DNA from: JALZBL01 sp040004775
Lineage (GTDB): Bacteria; Actinomycetota; Actinomycetes; Mycobacteriales; Jatrophihabitantaceae
Length of the DNA: 36,678 bases
Direction: 5' to 3'
Assembly (NCBI GenBank): GCA_040004775.1
Contig: JBDUAD010000016.1
Span: 1-36,678 of the forward strand
This document shows, piece by piece, positions 1-7,033 of the stretch. The position numbers were made by a program, and so were the translations under genes. The notes under the pieces were generated by a model, which did no database searches, was not told where the DNA came from, and worked only from the letters and a program-made list of their open reading frames with translations. Numbering within the stretch: the stretch's first letter is position 1; each line of letters opens with the position of its first letter.

Positions 1-1388
1 GCACCCTTGATCGCGCCGGTGATGGCCAGCATCTCGCGCATGCCCGGTCCGCCCTGGGGGCCCTCGTAGCGGATCACCACCACGTCGCCCGCCCGCAACG
101 ACCCGTCGGCCACCGCGTCCATCGCGGCCTGCTCGCGGTCGAAGACCCGGGCCACCCCGTCGAAGACCTCGGCGTCGAAACCGGCGGTCTTCACCACCGC
201 TCCCTCCGGAGCGAGCGTGCCGTGCAGGATCGTGATGCCGCCGGTGCGGTGGATCGGGCGGTCCAGCGGACGGATGACCTCGCCATCAGGACGTGGCGGC
301 CCCAGCTCGTCCAGGTTCTCGGCCAGGGTGCGCCCGGTGACCGTGCGCGCGTCGCCGTGCAGCAGACCGGCGTCGAGCAGTGCCCGCATCACGACCGGCA
401 CTCCGCCGATGCGGTCCACGTCGGTCATCACGAAGCGGCCAAACGGCTTCATGTCGGCCAGGTGCGGCACCTTGTCGCCGATTCGGTTGAAGTCATCCAG
501 CGTCAGCTCGACGCCGGCCTCATCGGCGATGGCCAGCAGGTGCAGCACCGCGTTGGTCGAGCCGCCCAGCGCCATCACCACGGTGATCGCGTTCTCGAAC
601 GCATCGATGGTGAGGATGTCGCGAGCGGTGACGGCGGCGTCGATGAGACGCACGACCGCCTCGCCCGAGCGCATGGCGAAGTCGTCCCGGCGCGCGTCCG
701 GTGCCGGCGGTGCCGCCGAGCCGGGCAGCGACATGCCCAACGCCTCGGCCGCCGACGCCATGGTGTTGGCGGTGTACATCCCGCCGCAGGCGCCTTCGCC
801 GGGGCAGATCGCCCGTTCGATTTCGTCCAGCTCGGCGCGGGTGATCCGCCCGGCCAGGCAGGCGCCGACCCCCTCGAACGCGTCGATGATGGTCACGTCG
901 TTGCCGTGCAATCGGCCGGGCAGAGTCGATCCCGCGTAAAGGAGCACCGCCGCTACGTCGAGCCGGGCCGCGGCCATGAGCATCCCGGGCAACGACTTGT
1001 CGCACCCGGCCAGCAGTACCGCACCATCGAGCTGCTCAGCGCGCATCACCGTCTCCACCGAGTCGGCGATCACCTCCCGCGAGACCAGCGAGTAGTGCAT
1101 GCCCGAGTGGCCCATCGAGATGCCGTCGGAGACGGAGATGGTGCCGAACTCGAGCGGAAAGCCGTCGGCGGCGAACACGCCGGCCTTGGCCTGCTTAGCC
1201 AGCCGGTCGAGTGACAGGTTGCACGGCGTGATCTCGTTCCACGACGACGCGATGCCGACCTGCGGCTTGCGCCAGTCGTCGTCGCCCATGCCCACCGCTC
1301 GCAACATTCCGCGGGCCGCCGCACGCTCGATCCCTTCGGTGACGGTGGCGCTGTGGGGCTTGCGGTGCACGGGTCGATCGCTGGTCAC
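1..1388 (-). CDS. ilvD: Dihydroxy-acid dehydratase, C-terminus cut by window edge
   Basis: IlvD dehydrates 2,3-dihydroxy-3-methylbutanoate and its isoleucine-pathway homologue to the 2-keto acids in cytosolic branched-chain amino acid synthesis. About 462 codons are present of a usual 560-570; the rest lies beyond position 1. The reverse-strand translation begins VTSDRPVHRKPHSATVTEGI and contains the family signatures SSWNEITPCNLSLDRLA, LAGCDKSLPGM, CPGEGACGGMYTANTMA, MALGGSTNAV and YEGPQGGPGMREML. The cysteines in GCDKS and GACGG belong to the Fe-S cluster site known in this family. The GTG at 1388 is chosen because a TAGGCT hexamer ends 7 nt before it, which suggests a leaderless transcript. 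It is divergent from the PH-domain gene with only 31 bp between start codons. Confidence 0.95.
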   Translation of the reverse strand, partial: MTSDRPVHRKPHSATVTEGIERAAARGMLRAVGMGDDDWRKPQVGIASSWNEITPCNLSLDRLAKQAKAGVFAADGFPLEFGTISVSDGISMGHSGMHYSLVSREVIADSVETVMRAEQLDGAVLLAGCDKSLPGMLMAAARLDVAAVLLYAGSTLPGRLHGNDVTIIDAFEGVGACLAGRITRAELDEIERAICPGEGACGGMYTANTMASAAEALGMSLPGSAAPPAPDARRDDFAMRSGEAVVRLIDAAVTARDILTIDAFENAITVVMALGGSTNAVLHLLAIADEAGVELTLDDFNRIGDKVPHLADMKPFGRFVMTDVDRIGGVPVVMRALLDAGLLHGDARTVTGRTLAENLDELGPPRPDGEVIRPLDRPIHRTGGITILHGTLAPEGAVVKTAGFDAEVFDGVARVFDREQAAMDAVADGSLRAGDVVVIRYEGPQGGPGMREMLAITGAIKG

Positions 1389-1395
1389 CCGCGCG

Positions 1396-1401
1396 AGCCT
1401 A
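1396..1401 (-). promoter_or_regulatory. Leaderless -10 hexamer of ilvD
   Basis: On the minus strand TAGGCT is followed by 7 nt and then the GTG of ilvD. TANNNT placed 7-8 nt before a start codon is the known pattern of actinobacterial leaderless promoters. No clear -35 is visible. Confidence 0.5.
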
Positions 1402-1406
1402 CGGCG

Positions 1407-1412
1407 TACGGT
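1407..1412 (+). promoter_or_regulatory. Leaderless -10 hexamer of the PH-domain gene
   Basis: TACGGT is followed by exactly 7 nt and the ATG at 1420. It lies back to back with the ilvD hexamer, 5 bp apart, so the two divergent promoters would overlap almost completely. Confidence 0.45.
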
Positions 1413-1419
1413 GGCCGCC

Positions 1420-1896
1420 ATGAGCGGCCCAGCCGGCGGCGGCAGAGGCCCGGCAACGCAGGCGCCGGCGGTGCCCGTAGTTCGCTTTCAACTGCCGCGC
1501 TCGGCCTACCTGGCGGTGCTGTTCCTCGGCCTCGGGCTGACCCCGCTGGTGCGCTCATCGACGCTGATACCGCTGTACCTCATCCCGGTGGCGGTCGGGA
1601 TCTTCGTCGCCCGACGCGCCACCCTGGTTGACGCACAGCGCGTGCGGGTGCAGGCCCTGCTCGGGTCACGGTCGGTGCCCTGGGTCGATGTGCGCGGGGT
1701 GTTGATCCGTCCCCGCGGAGCGGTGGCGCTGGTCGAGCGCGGAGGCAGTTCGCTGCGACTTCCGTACGTGCGCGTGCGTCATCTGCCGCTGCTGGCCGAG
1801 CTGAGTTCCGGACGCCTACCGAACCCGGCCGCGGAGGGGGACGTCGCGGTGCTCACTGATGGGCAGACCGACGAGGACGGCCCGCAGATCAGCTGA
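1420..1896 (+). CDS. PH-domain (bPH-type) membrane protein
   Basis: A 158-residue protein. Residues about 25-65 hold one or two hydrophobic segments (YLAVLFLGLGL and LIPLYLIPVAVGIFVA). They are followed by a compact beta-rich region from about residue 70 (RVRVQALLGSRSVPWVDVRG through VERGGSSLRLPYVRVRHLP). The VPWxDVxG pattern after a membrane hairpin is typical of small actinobacterial bacterial-PH proteins, which I recall as common near ilvD. The molecular role of this group is unknown. Translation upstream of 1420 is open, but the ATG at 1420 fits the TACGGT hexamer and the domain start. It is divergent from ilvD and convergent, 33 bp away, with the 2-hydroxyacid dehydrogenase. Confidence 0.7.
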   Translation: MSGPAGGGRGPATQAPAVPVVRFQLPRSAYLAVLFLGLGLTPLVRSSTLIPLYLIPVAVGIFVARRATLVDAQRVRVQALLGSRSVPWVDVRGVLIRPRGAVALVERGGSSLRLPYVRVRHLPLLAELSSGRLPNPAAEGDVAVLTDGQTDEDGPQIS

Positions 1897-1929
1897 CTCC
1901 ACCGCTTGGCCTCGCTGAACCGGCTGCGG

Positions 1930-2880
1930 TCACCGCCGGAGCGGGCCCTCGACCACGACGTTGGTCAGGCACTCCCCTGCGGCGAACCGACTCAATTGAT
2001 TGGCCACGAGCGCCGCGGCGCGGGCCGGATAGCCCGGCACCGACCCGCCGACGTGCGGCGTCAGGACCAGGTTGGGTGCCGTCCACAGCGGGTGCTCGGG
2101 CGGAAGCGGCTCGGGATCGGTGACGTCGAGCGCCGCGCGCAGCCGTCCGGCGCTCAGCTCGACGAGCAGGGCGCCGGTGTCGACGATTGGTCCGCGGGCG
2201 CCGTTGACCAGCAGGGCTCCGTCGCGCATCCGGGCCAGGAACTGCGCGTCGACCAGGCCGGCGGTGCGGTCGGTCAGCGGCAGCACGAGAACAACCACAT
2301 CGGCGTCGGGCAGCAGGTCCGGCAACTCCTCCACGCCGTGGACGCCGCCGCGCGCGGTCGAGGCCACGAGCACCGGCTCGGCGTCAAAGGCGCGTACCCG
2401 CGTGGCGGTGTTTTCGCCGAGATCTCCGGCGCCGACGATCAGCACCCGTTTGCCGGCCAGCTCGTCAGTTCCCAGATCGTGCTCCCAGGCCCGCTCGTCC
2501 TGGGCGCGGACGAACTCGGGAATCCGGCGCAGGGAGGCGAGCATTGCCGCCAGCACCCACTCCGAGGTGGACCCGCCGTGGATGCCGCGACCGTTGCACA
2601 GCACCGCCCCGGGGGGCACCCGGTCGGCGTACTGCTCGTAGCCGGCCGACGTCAGTTGGATGACTCGCAGTCGGGGAAGGGCGGCCAGCACGTCGTCGAG
2701 GCCGTCCGGGGACCAGAGGAACGGCGGCACCCAGACGTCGATGTCAGGCCCACGTCCTGGTGCCGAACCGTGGCCGTCCCAGACCATGAGCTCAACCGCG
2801 TCGGGGAGCGGGTCGCCGCCGGCGATGAGCTCGGCCACCACGGTGGGGACGCAGGCGACGACGGCTGAGCGGCTCCCCAT
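1930..2880 (-). CDS. D-isomer-specific 2-hydroxyacid dehydrogenase
   Basis: A 316-residue cytosolic NAD(P)-dependent oxidoreductase that would reduce a 2-keto acid to a D-2-hydroxyacid or the reverse. The Rossmann motif GAGDLG is at residues 150-155. The catalytic triad of the family is intact: Arg229 (NGARGPIVD), Glu257 (DPEPLP) and His276 (TPHVGG). The end of the second strand reads VASTAR, without the acidic residue usual for NAD binding, so NADP preference is possible (inference). The substrate cannot be told; closest in look are phosphoglycerate- or hydroxypyruvate-reductase-like members. The reading frame is open further upstream, but the ATG at 2880 fits the protein N-terminus (MGSRSAVVACVP) and follows a TAGGCT hexamer by 7 nt. 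Confidence 0.85.
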   Translation of the reverse strand: MGSRSAVVACVPTVVAELIAGGDPLPDAVELMVWDGHGSAPGRGPDIDVWVPPFLWSPDGLDDVLAALPRLRVIQLTSAGYEQYADRVPPGAVLCNGRGIHGGSTSEWVLAAMLASLRRIPEFVRAQDERAWEHDLGTDELAGKRVLIVGAGDLGENTATRVRAFDAEPVLVASTARGGVHGVEELPDLLPDADVVVLVLPLTDRTAGLVDAQFLARMRDGALLVNGARGPIVDTGALLVELSAGRLRAALDVTDPEPLPPEHPLWTAPNLVLTPHVGGSVPGYPARAAALVANQLSRFAAGECLTNVVVEGPLRR

Positions 2881-2887
2881 CCGCGGC

Positions 2888-2893
2888 AGCCTA
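2888..2893 (-). promoter_or_regulatory. Leaderless -10 hexamer of the 2-hydroxyacid dehydrogenase
   Basis: On the minus strand TAGGCT, then GCCGCGG, then ATG. This is the same hexamer and the same 7-nt spacing as at ilvD. It supports the start at 2880 over longer options. Confidence 0.45.
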
Positions 2894-2953
2894 GTGACGC
2901 CGACCGCACGCTCGGCGCGGGCGGCCCACAGGTCGGCTTGGCAGACTGGAGGC

Positions 2954-4156
2954 ATGGCTCGGCACAGGCGACGCGGCGGCTCCGCCGCACGCCCGGTGGG
3001 CGGGGTCGCGATGCTGCTGGTCGGCCTGACCCTGGTCGCCGGCTGTACCGGAGCCGGCGCGGATCCCGACCCGACGTGGGTGCCGGCGCCGTCGTTGTCG
3101 GCCCTGCCGCTGCCGACGCCGGACACCGGTGGGGGCGGCGGCTCCATCCAACCACCCGATCCGCAGAACCCCTCCCCGAGTCAGCCCCGTTCCTCCGGGC
3201 CGGCGATCGATCCCAATGTGGTAGCGACCAAGCTGCACTCGCCGGTCGGTATCGCGGTGCTGCCGAACGGCACGGCACTGGTCGGCGAGCGGGCGACCGG
3301 CCGGATCGTTCAGGTGCAGCCGGTGGCCGACAAGCCGGTCCGCGCGGTCCGGACGTTGACCGGCCTGGATGCCCCGGGCGGCGGCGGGCTGCTCGATCTG
3401 GCGCTGTCGGCCACCTTCGCCGAGGACGGCCTGATTCTGGCCCTGGTGTCCACCCGCACCGACGTGCGGCTGGTGCACTTCACCCTCACCGGTCCGGTCA
3501 CGCCGATCCTGACCGGCATCCCGCGAGGACACACGGTCGGCCGCGGTCGGCTGCTCGTCCTCGACAGCGGGGTGACGCTGATCGGCACCGGCGACGCCGG
3601 CCGGCCGACCCTGTCCGTCGACCCCGCGAGCCTGGCCGGAAAGGTCTTGCGCATCGACGACCTCGGCCGGCCCGCCCGGGACAACCCGCAGCCGCGGTCG
3701 CGGGTGTTTACGAGCGGTCACCGCAGCGTCGACGGCCTGTGCGTCGACAGCGCCGGGCGCCTGTTCGAGGTGGAGGCGGGCACCAGCGGCGACGAGCTCA
3801 ACGTCCTGCAGCCCGGCACCACCTACGGCGGCCCGAGCGGCACGGTCGGGCAGACCCTTCCGGCCGCCGTCGGTGGCGTCAGCGGCTGCGCGGTGTCCGG
3901 TCCGGCGATCTACCTCACTGGCCGTGGCGGTCGGGACCTGTTCCGGGCCGCGTTGGACCGCGCGGGCCGGACCGGCGACCTCACGCCCGTGTTCAACCAC
4001 CGCTACGGCCGGCTGGCGACCGTGGTGCCGGCACCCGACGGCAGCCTGTGGCTGACCACGACCAACCGCGACGGCTCCGGCCGTCCGGTGGCCGCCGACG
4101 AGCGCGTCCTGCACATCCAGCCTCCGCGCGGGGGCGGTGGCAATTCCCCGGCCTGA
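2954..4156 (+). CDS. PQQ-sugar-dehydrogenase-like lipoprotein (LppZ-like)
   Basis: A 400-residue exported lipoprotein. A basic N-terminus and hydrophobic stretch end in the lipobox LVAGC, with lipidated Cys31. A Pro/Ser/Gly-rich linker covers about residues 32-80. The remainder resembles the six-bladed beta-propeller of the glucose/sorbosone dehydrogenase family: LHSPVGIAVLPNGTALVGER at the start of the propeller, then GKVLRIDDLGRP, FTSGHRSVDGLCVD and GDELNVLQPGTTYG. In M. tuberculosis the gene at the equivalent place before gatB is, from memory, the lipoprotein lppZ (Rv3006). Whether it binds PQQ or has enzymatic activity is unknown. The ATG at 2954 is preceded closely by GGAGG and by CAGACT, so its initiation mode is unclear. 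Confidence 0.8.
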   Translation: MARHRRRGGSAARPVGGVAMLLVGLTLVAGCTGAGADPDPTWVPAPSLSALPLPTPDTGGGGGSIQPPDPQNPSPSQPRSSGPAIDPNVVATKLHSPVGIAVLPNGTALVGERATGRIVQVQPVADKPVRAVRTLTGLDAPGGGGLLDLALSATFAEDGLILALVSTRTDVRLVHFTLTGPVTPILTGIPRGHTVGRGRLLVLDSGVTLIGTGDAGRPTLSVDPASLAGKVLRIDDLGRPARDNPQPRSRVFTSGHRSVDGLCVDSAGRLFEVEAGTSGDELNVLQPGTTYGGPSGTVGQTLPAAVGGVSGCAVSGPAIYLTGRGGRDLFRAALDRAGRTGDLTPVFNHRYGRLATVVPAPDGSLWLTTTNRDGSGRPVAADERVLHIQPPRGGGGNSPA

Positions 4157-4204
4157 GGACTGCCGAGCGGGCGGAACAGGCCGACCGTCCGGACCGGCTG
4201 AGTC

Positions 4205-4220
4205 GCCGCGGTGCCGCGGC
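4205..4220. terminator. Possible bidirectional terminator hairpin
   Basis: GCCGCGGTGCCGCGGC can fold into a GC stem with a short loop. It lies between the convergent lipoprotein and propeller genes, directly after the stop of the latter. There is no U tract, so its terminator role is inferred from position. Confidence 0.3.
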
Positions 4221-5414
4221 TCAGCGCGATCGTCGACGGGCACGGGCGAGGGCCAGGCCGCCGGCCAGGACAAGACCGACGACCCCGGCCGCGCCGAGTG
4301 GCAGCAGTGCCGTGCGAGCCGGCCGCGGAACCTCGGACGAGACAGAGCTCCGGCTCGAACCCGTCGAGCGGCCGGTGGTGCCGCCCGCACCGGCCTGGCT
4401 TTCGGTCGACAGTGCCGGCAGAGGGACTGACCACACCTGGGCGCCGGCGCCCTCACCGTCGAGCACCATCCGGGCGCCGACCACGGATATCCCCTCCCCC
4501 TGCGGCTGGGCCGGCAACGCCGCTACCACCGGCGAGGTCCTCAGAGCCGCCGCGATGTCGCCGCCGCGCACCGGCCATACGTAGGCGTCGGTGTAGGTCC
4601 GTATGGCCAGGACGGTGCCGGTGCGGTTCAGCGCGGCGCCGGTGACGGTCAACCGGCCGATCGGTCCGGGGCCACCGCGGGTGCCGGTGTCACGGGTCAG
4701 GAAGCGGCCGACCGGCGTCACGGCCCGGGCCCGCCGAGAATCCGGGATGGCCGGCACCCGGAAGGCCTGGGTCGACCCGAACACCACCTTGTCGAAGATC
4801 CACATAGCCCCGCCGGGCGCGACGGCGAGGGCCTCGGCGTCGCGCGGGCCGTCCGGATATCGAAGCCGCCACTCGTCGGCCGCCGACGTGCGGCCGGTGG
4901 TGGCCGACTCCGGGACGGCCGGTTCGTCGACCCGGTAGATCCGTACCTCGGACCGGGTGGCGTCGTTGTCGCCGATGTCGGCGATCCAGATCGACGCGAC
5001 GCCGCGCGCGTCCAGCGCCACGGCCACGTCCTCCCAGTCGACATTGGTCACGCCGGAAACGGAGTACACCCCCCGCACCGCACCGGTGCGCGCGTCGAGG
5101 GCAAACAGCGACGCTGCATGGCCGCTGTCGTTGTGGACCCAATACACGTCGGCCGAACGCAGGCCCCGGGCGATCCCGCTGACCTCAGCGATGCGCGGGT
5201 CGCTGATGCCGAACAGGCGGGTGGCGGCCTCCCGTCGGGCCGCGGCCACCGGCTCGGGCACCGAGTGCGCCGTCGGCCCGGCGCGGCCGACTTCTCGCGC
5301 AGACGCCACGGTCGATGGGACGGACGCGAGGACCGGCCCGGCCACCAGGGCTGCCGCAATCGCGACGGACACGGTGACCCTGACCGCGCCCGGCCTCCGG
5401 TGGGCGTCGCTCAT
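4221..5414 (-). CDS. Exported, membrane-anchored propeller-like protein
   Basis: A 397-residue protein of unknown function. Residues 1-35 are a signal peptide (VRVTVSVAIAAALVAGPVLA). The ectodomain has repeated strand-like blocks: VSGIARGLRSADVYWVHNDS, LFALDARTGAVRGVYSV, VDWEDVAVA, IWIADIGDNDATRSEVRIYR, LRYPDGPRDAEALAVAP and MWIFDK. I recognise this as a widespread secreted actinobacterial family with WD40/phytase-like propeller character. A Ser/Thr/Gly-rich stalk precedes a C-terminal membrane helix (LLPLGAAGVVGLVLAGGLAL) and an Arg-rich tail; no LPXTG is present. The start ATG overlaps the stop of the 43-codon ORF upstream (ATGA), which suggests translational coupling to the gat operon. Confidence 0.75.
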   Translation of the reverse strand: MSDAHRRPGAVRVTVSVAIAAALVAGPVLASVPSTVASAREVGRAGPTAHSVPEPVAAARREAATRLFGISDPRIAEVSGIARGLRSADVYWVHNDSGHAASLFALDARTGAVRGVYSVSGVTNVDWEDVAVALDARGVASIWIADIGDNDATRSEVRIYRVDEPAVPESATTGRTSAADEWRLRYPDGPRDAEALAVAPGGAMWIFDKVVFGSTQAFRVPAIPDSRRARAVTPVGRFLTRDTGTRGGPGPIGRLTVTGAALNRTGTVLAIRTYTDAYVWPVRGGDIAAALRTSPVVAALPAQPQGEGISVVGARMVLDGEGAGAQVWSVPLPALSTESQAGAGGTTGRSTGSSRSSVSSEVPRPARTALLPLGAAGVVGLVLAGGLALARARRRSR

Positions 5415-5542
5415 GCCGCCGCCCAGTCCAGGGTCTGTCCGTGCGGGCCGGTCAGGGTGACGGGGTGACCGTCCCGGCTGAGGACGAACCGACTCGGTCC
5501 GGCCAGGGGGCGGGGGGTCGAGCCGGCCCGGCAGGACGGCAC
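5411..5542 (-). CDS. Candidate small protein, 43 aa, downstream of gatB
   Basis: Two codons after the gatB stop, and in the same frame, a GTG opens a 43-codon ORF. Its end overlaps the next gene by ATGA. By my count 38 of 43 codons end in G or C, as in the flanking genes, and the second half reads like folded protein (FVLSRDGHPVTLTGPHGQTL, then DWAAA). No signal peptide, membrane helix or known domain is visible, so no function is assigned. Alternatives are a decayed remnant of a longer gene, or noncoding spacer whose bias is fortuitous. The regular GatB ending (ILLERLGAG) argues against it being a GatB extension. Confidence 0.45.
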   Translation of the reverse strand: MPSCRAGSTPRPLAGPSRFVLSRDGHPVTLTGPHGQTLDWAAA

Positions 5543-5545
5543 GGC

Positions 5546-7033
5546 TCAGCCGGCGCCGAGGCGCTCGAGCAGGATCTGGCGCACCGTGGCCGCGTCGGCC
5601 TGACCGCGGGTCGCCTTCATCACCGCGCCGACCAGGACACCGACGGCCGGCAGCTTGCCGCCGCGCACCTTCTCGGCCACATCGGGGTTCCCGGCGATGG
5701 CCTTGTCCGCGGCTTCGGTGAGAGTGCCGGAGTCCGACACCACGGCCAGCCCCCGCTCGGCGACCACGGTGTCCATGTCGGCACCGGTCTCCAGGACCCC
5801 ATCCACCGCCTGCCGGGCCAGGGCCGCGGACAGCGTGCCGTCGGCGACCAGGGCGATGAGGCGAGCCACCTGGGCCGGCTCCACGCCGAGGTCGGCCGCT
5901 TCGACGTCGCGGCCGTTGGCCTGCTGGGCCAGATACCCGAGCCACCAGTTGCGGGCCTCGCCGGCCGGCGCACCGGCGTCGACGGTGGCCAGCACGAGGT
6001 CGGTGACCCCGGCGTTGGACACCGCCAGGAGGTCCTCCGGTGACAGATCGAGCTCGGTGCGTACCCGTGCCCGCCGAGCGGCCGGCAGTTCGGGCAGCGC
6101 GACGCGCAGCGCTTCCACCCACGCAGGATCGGGGGCCATCGGCACCAGGTCCGGCTCGGGGAAGTACCGGTAGTCGGTGGCCTCTTCCTTGCTGCGCCCG
6201 GGCCGGGTGTCGCCGGTGGCCTCGCTGAAGTGCCGGGTCTCCTGGACGATGCGCGTGCCGGCGTCGAGCAACGTGGCCTGACGCAGCATCTCCGAGCGCA
6301 CTGCCCGCTCCACGCTGCGCAGCGAGTTCACGTTCTTGGTCTCGGTACGGGTGCCCCACTGGGTGGCGCCGACCGGCGCCAACGACGTGTTGACGTCGCA
6401 GCGCAGCGAGCCCTGCTCCATCCGCACGTCGCTGACCCCGAGGGTGCGCAATATGTCGCGCAGTTCGGCCACGTAGGCACGGGCGACGGCCGGCGCCTCG
6501 GCCCCAAGCCCGGGTACCGGACGGGTGACGATCTCGACCAGAGGGATGCCGGCACGATTGAAGTCGACCAGCGAGTAGTCCGCGCCGTGGATGCGCCCGG
6601 TGGCGCCACCGACGTGGGTGTTCTTGCCGGTGTCCTCCTCCAGGTGCACGCGCTCGATCCCGATGCGGCGCAAGGCCCCGTTGACCTCCACGTCCAGGTA
6701 GCCGTCCACGCACAGCGGCTCGTCGTACTGCGAGGTCTGGAAGTTCTTCGGCATGTCCGGATAGAAGTAGTTCTTGCGGGCGAAGCGGCACCACGACGCG
6801 ATCGTGCAGTTGAGCGCCAGTCCGATGCGGATGGTGGACTCGATCGCGTCGGCGTTGGCCACCGGCAGCGCACCGGGCAGGCCGAGGCACACCGGGCAAG
6901 TGTGGGTGTTGGGCGGGGCGCCGAACTCGGTCGAGCAGCCGCAGAACATCTTTGACGCGGTGCCCAGCTCCACGTGGGTCTCCAGCCCGATCACCGGCTG
7001 GTAGCGGGTGAGCAGCTCGTCGTAGGCACTCAT
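5546..7033 (-). CDS. gatB: Asp/Glu-tRNA(Asn/Gln) amidotransferase subunit B
   Basis: GatB is the tRNA-binding and kinase subunit of GatCAB, which converts mischarged Glu-tRNA(Gln) and Asp-tRNA(Asn) to the correct species. The protein is 495 residues, the usual length. It starts with PVIGLETHVEL, has the cysteine cluster C31, C33, C46 and C49 (FCGC and CPVC), and carries the core motifs NYFYPDMPKNFQTSQYD, HLEEDTGKN, DFNRAGIPLVEIV, MEQGSLRCDVN and DYRYFPEPDL. A C-terminal YqeY-like tail domain ends in GQADAATVRQILLERLGAG. It overlaps gatA by ATGA. In mycobacteria pfkA lies between gatA and gatB (from memory); here they are directly joined. Confidence 0.97.
   Translation of the reverse strand: MSAYDELLTRYQPVIGLETHVELGTASKMFCGCSTEFGAPPNTHTCPVCLGLPGALPVANADAIESTIRIGLALNCTIASWCRFARKNYFYPDMPKNFQTSQYDEPLCVDGYLDVEVNGALRRIGIERVHLEEDTGKNTHVGGATGRIHGADYSLVDFNRAGIPLVEIVTRPVPGLGAEAPAVARAYVAELRDILRTLGVSDVRMEQGSLRCDVNTSLAPVGATQWGTRTETKNVNSLRSVERAVRSEMLRQATLLDAGTRIVQETRHFSEATGDTRPGRSKEEATDYRYFPEPDLVPMAPDPAWVEALRVALPELPAARRARVRTELDLSPEDLLAVSNAGVTDLVLATVDAGAPAGEARNWWLGYLAQQANGRDVEAADLGVEPAQVARLIALVADGTLSAALARQAVDGVLETGADMDTVVAERGLAVVSDSGTLTEAADKAIAGNPDVAEKVRGGKLPAVGVLVGAVMKATRGQADAATVRQILLERLGAG

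Noticed and set aside
5411..5548. Stop-codon readthrough of gatB
   Set aside because: The small ORF is in frame with gatB, but GatB ends at its normal family length and a GTG follows two codons after the stop. A separate start is simpler.
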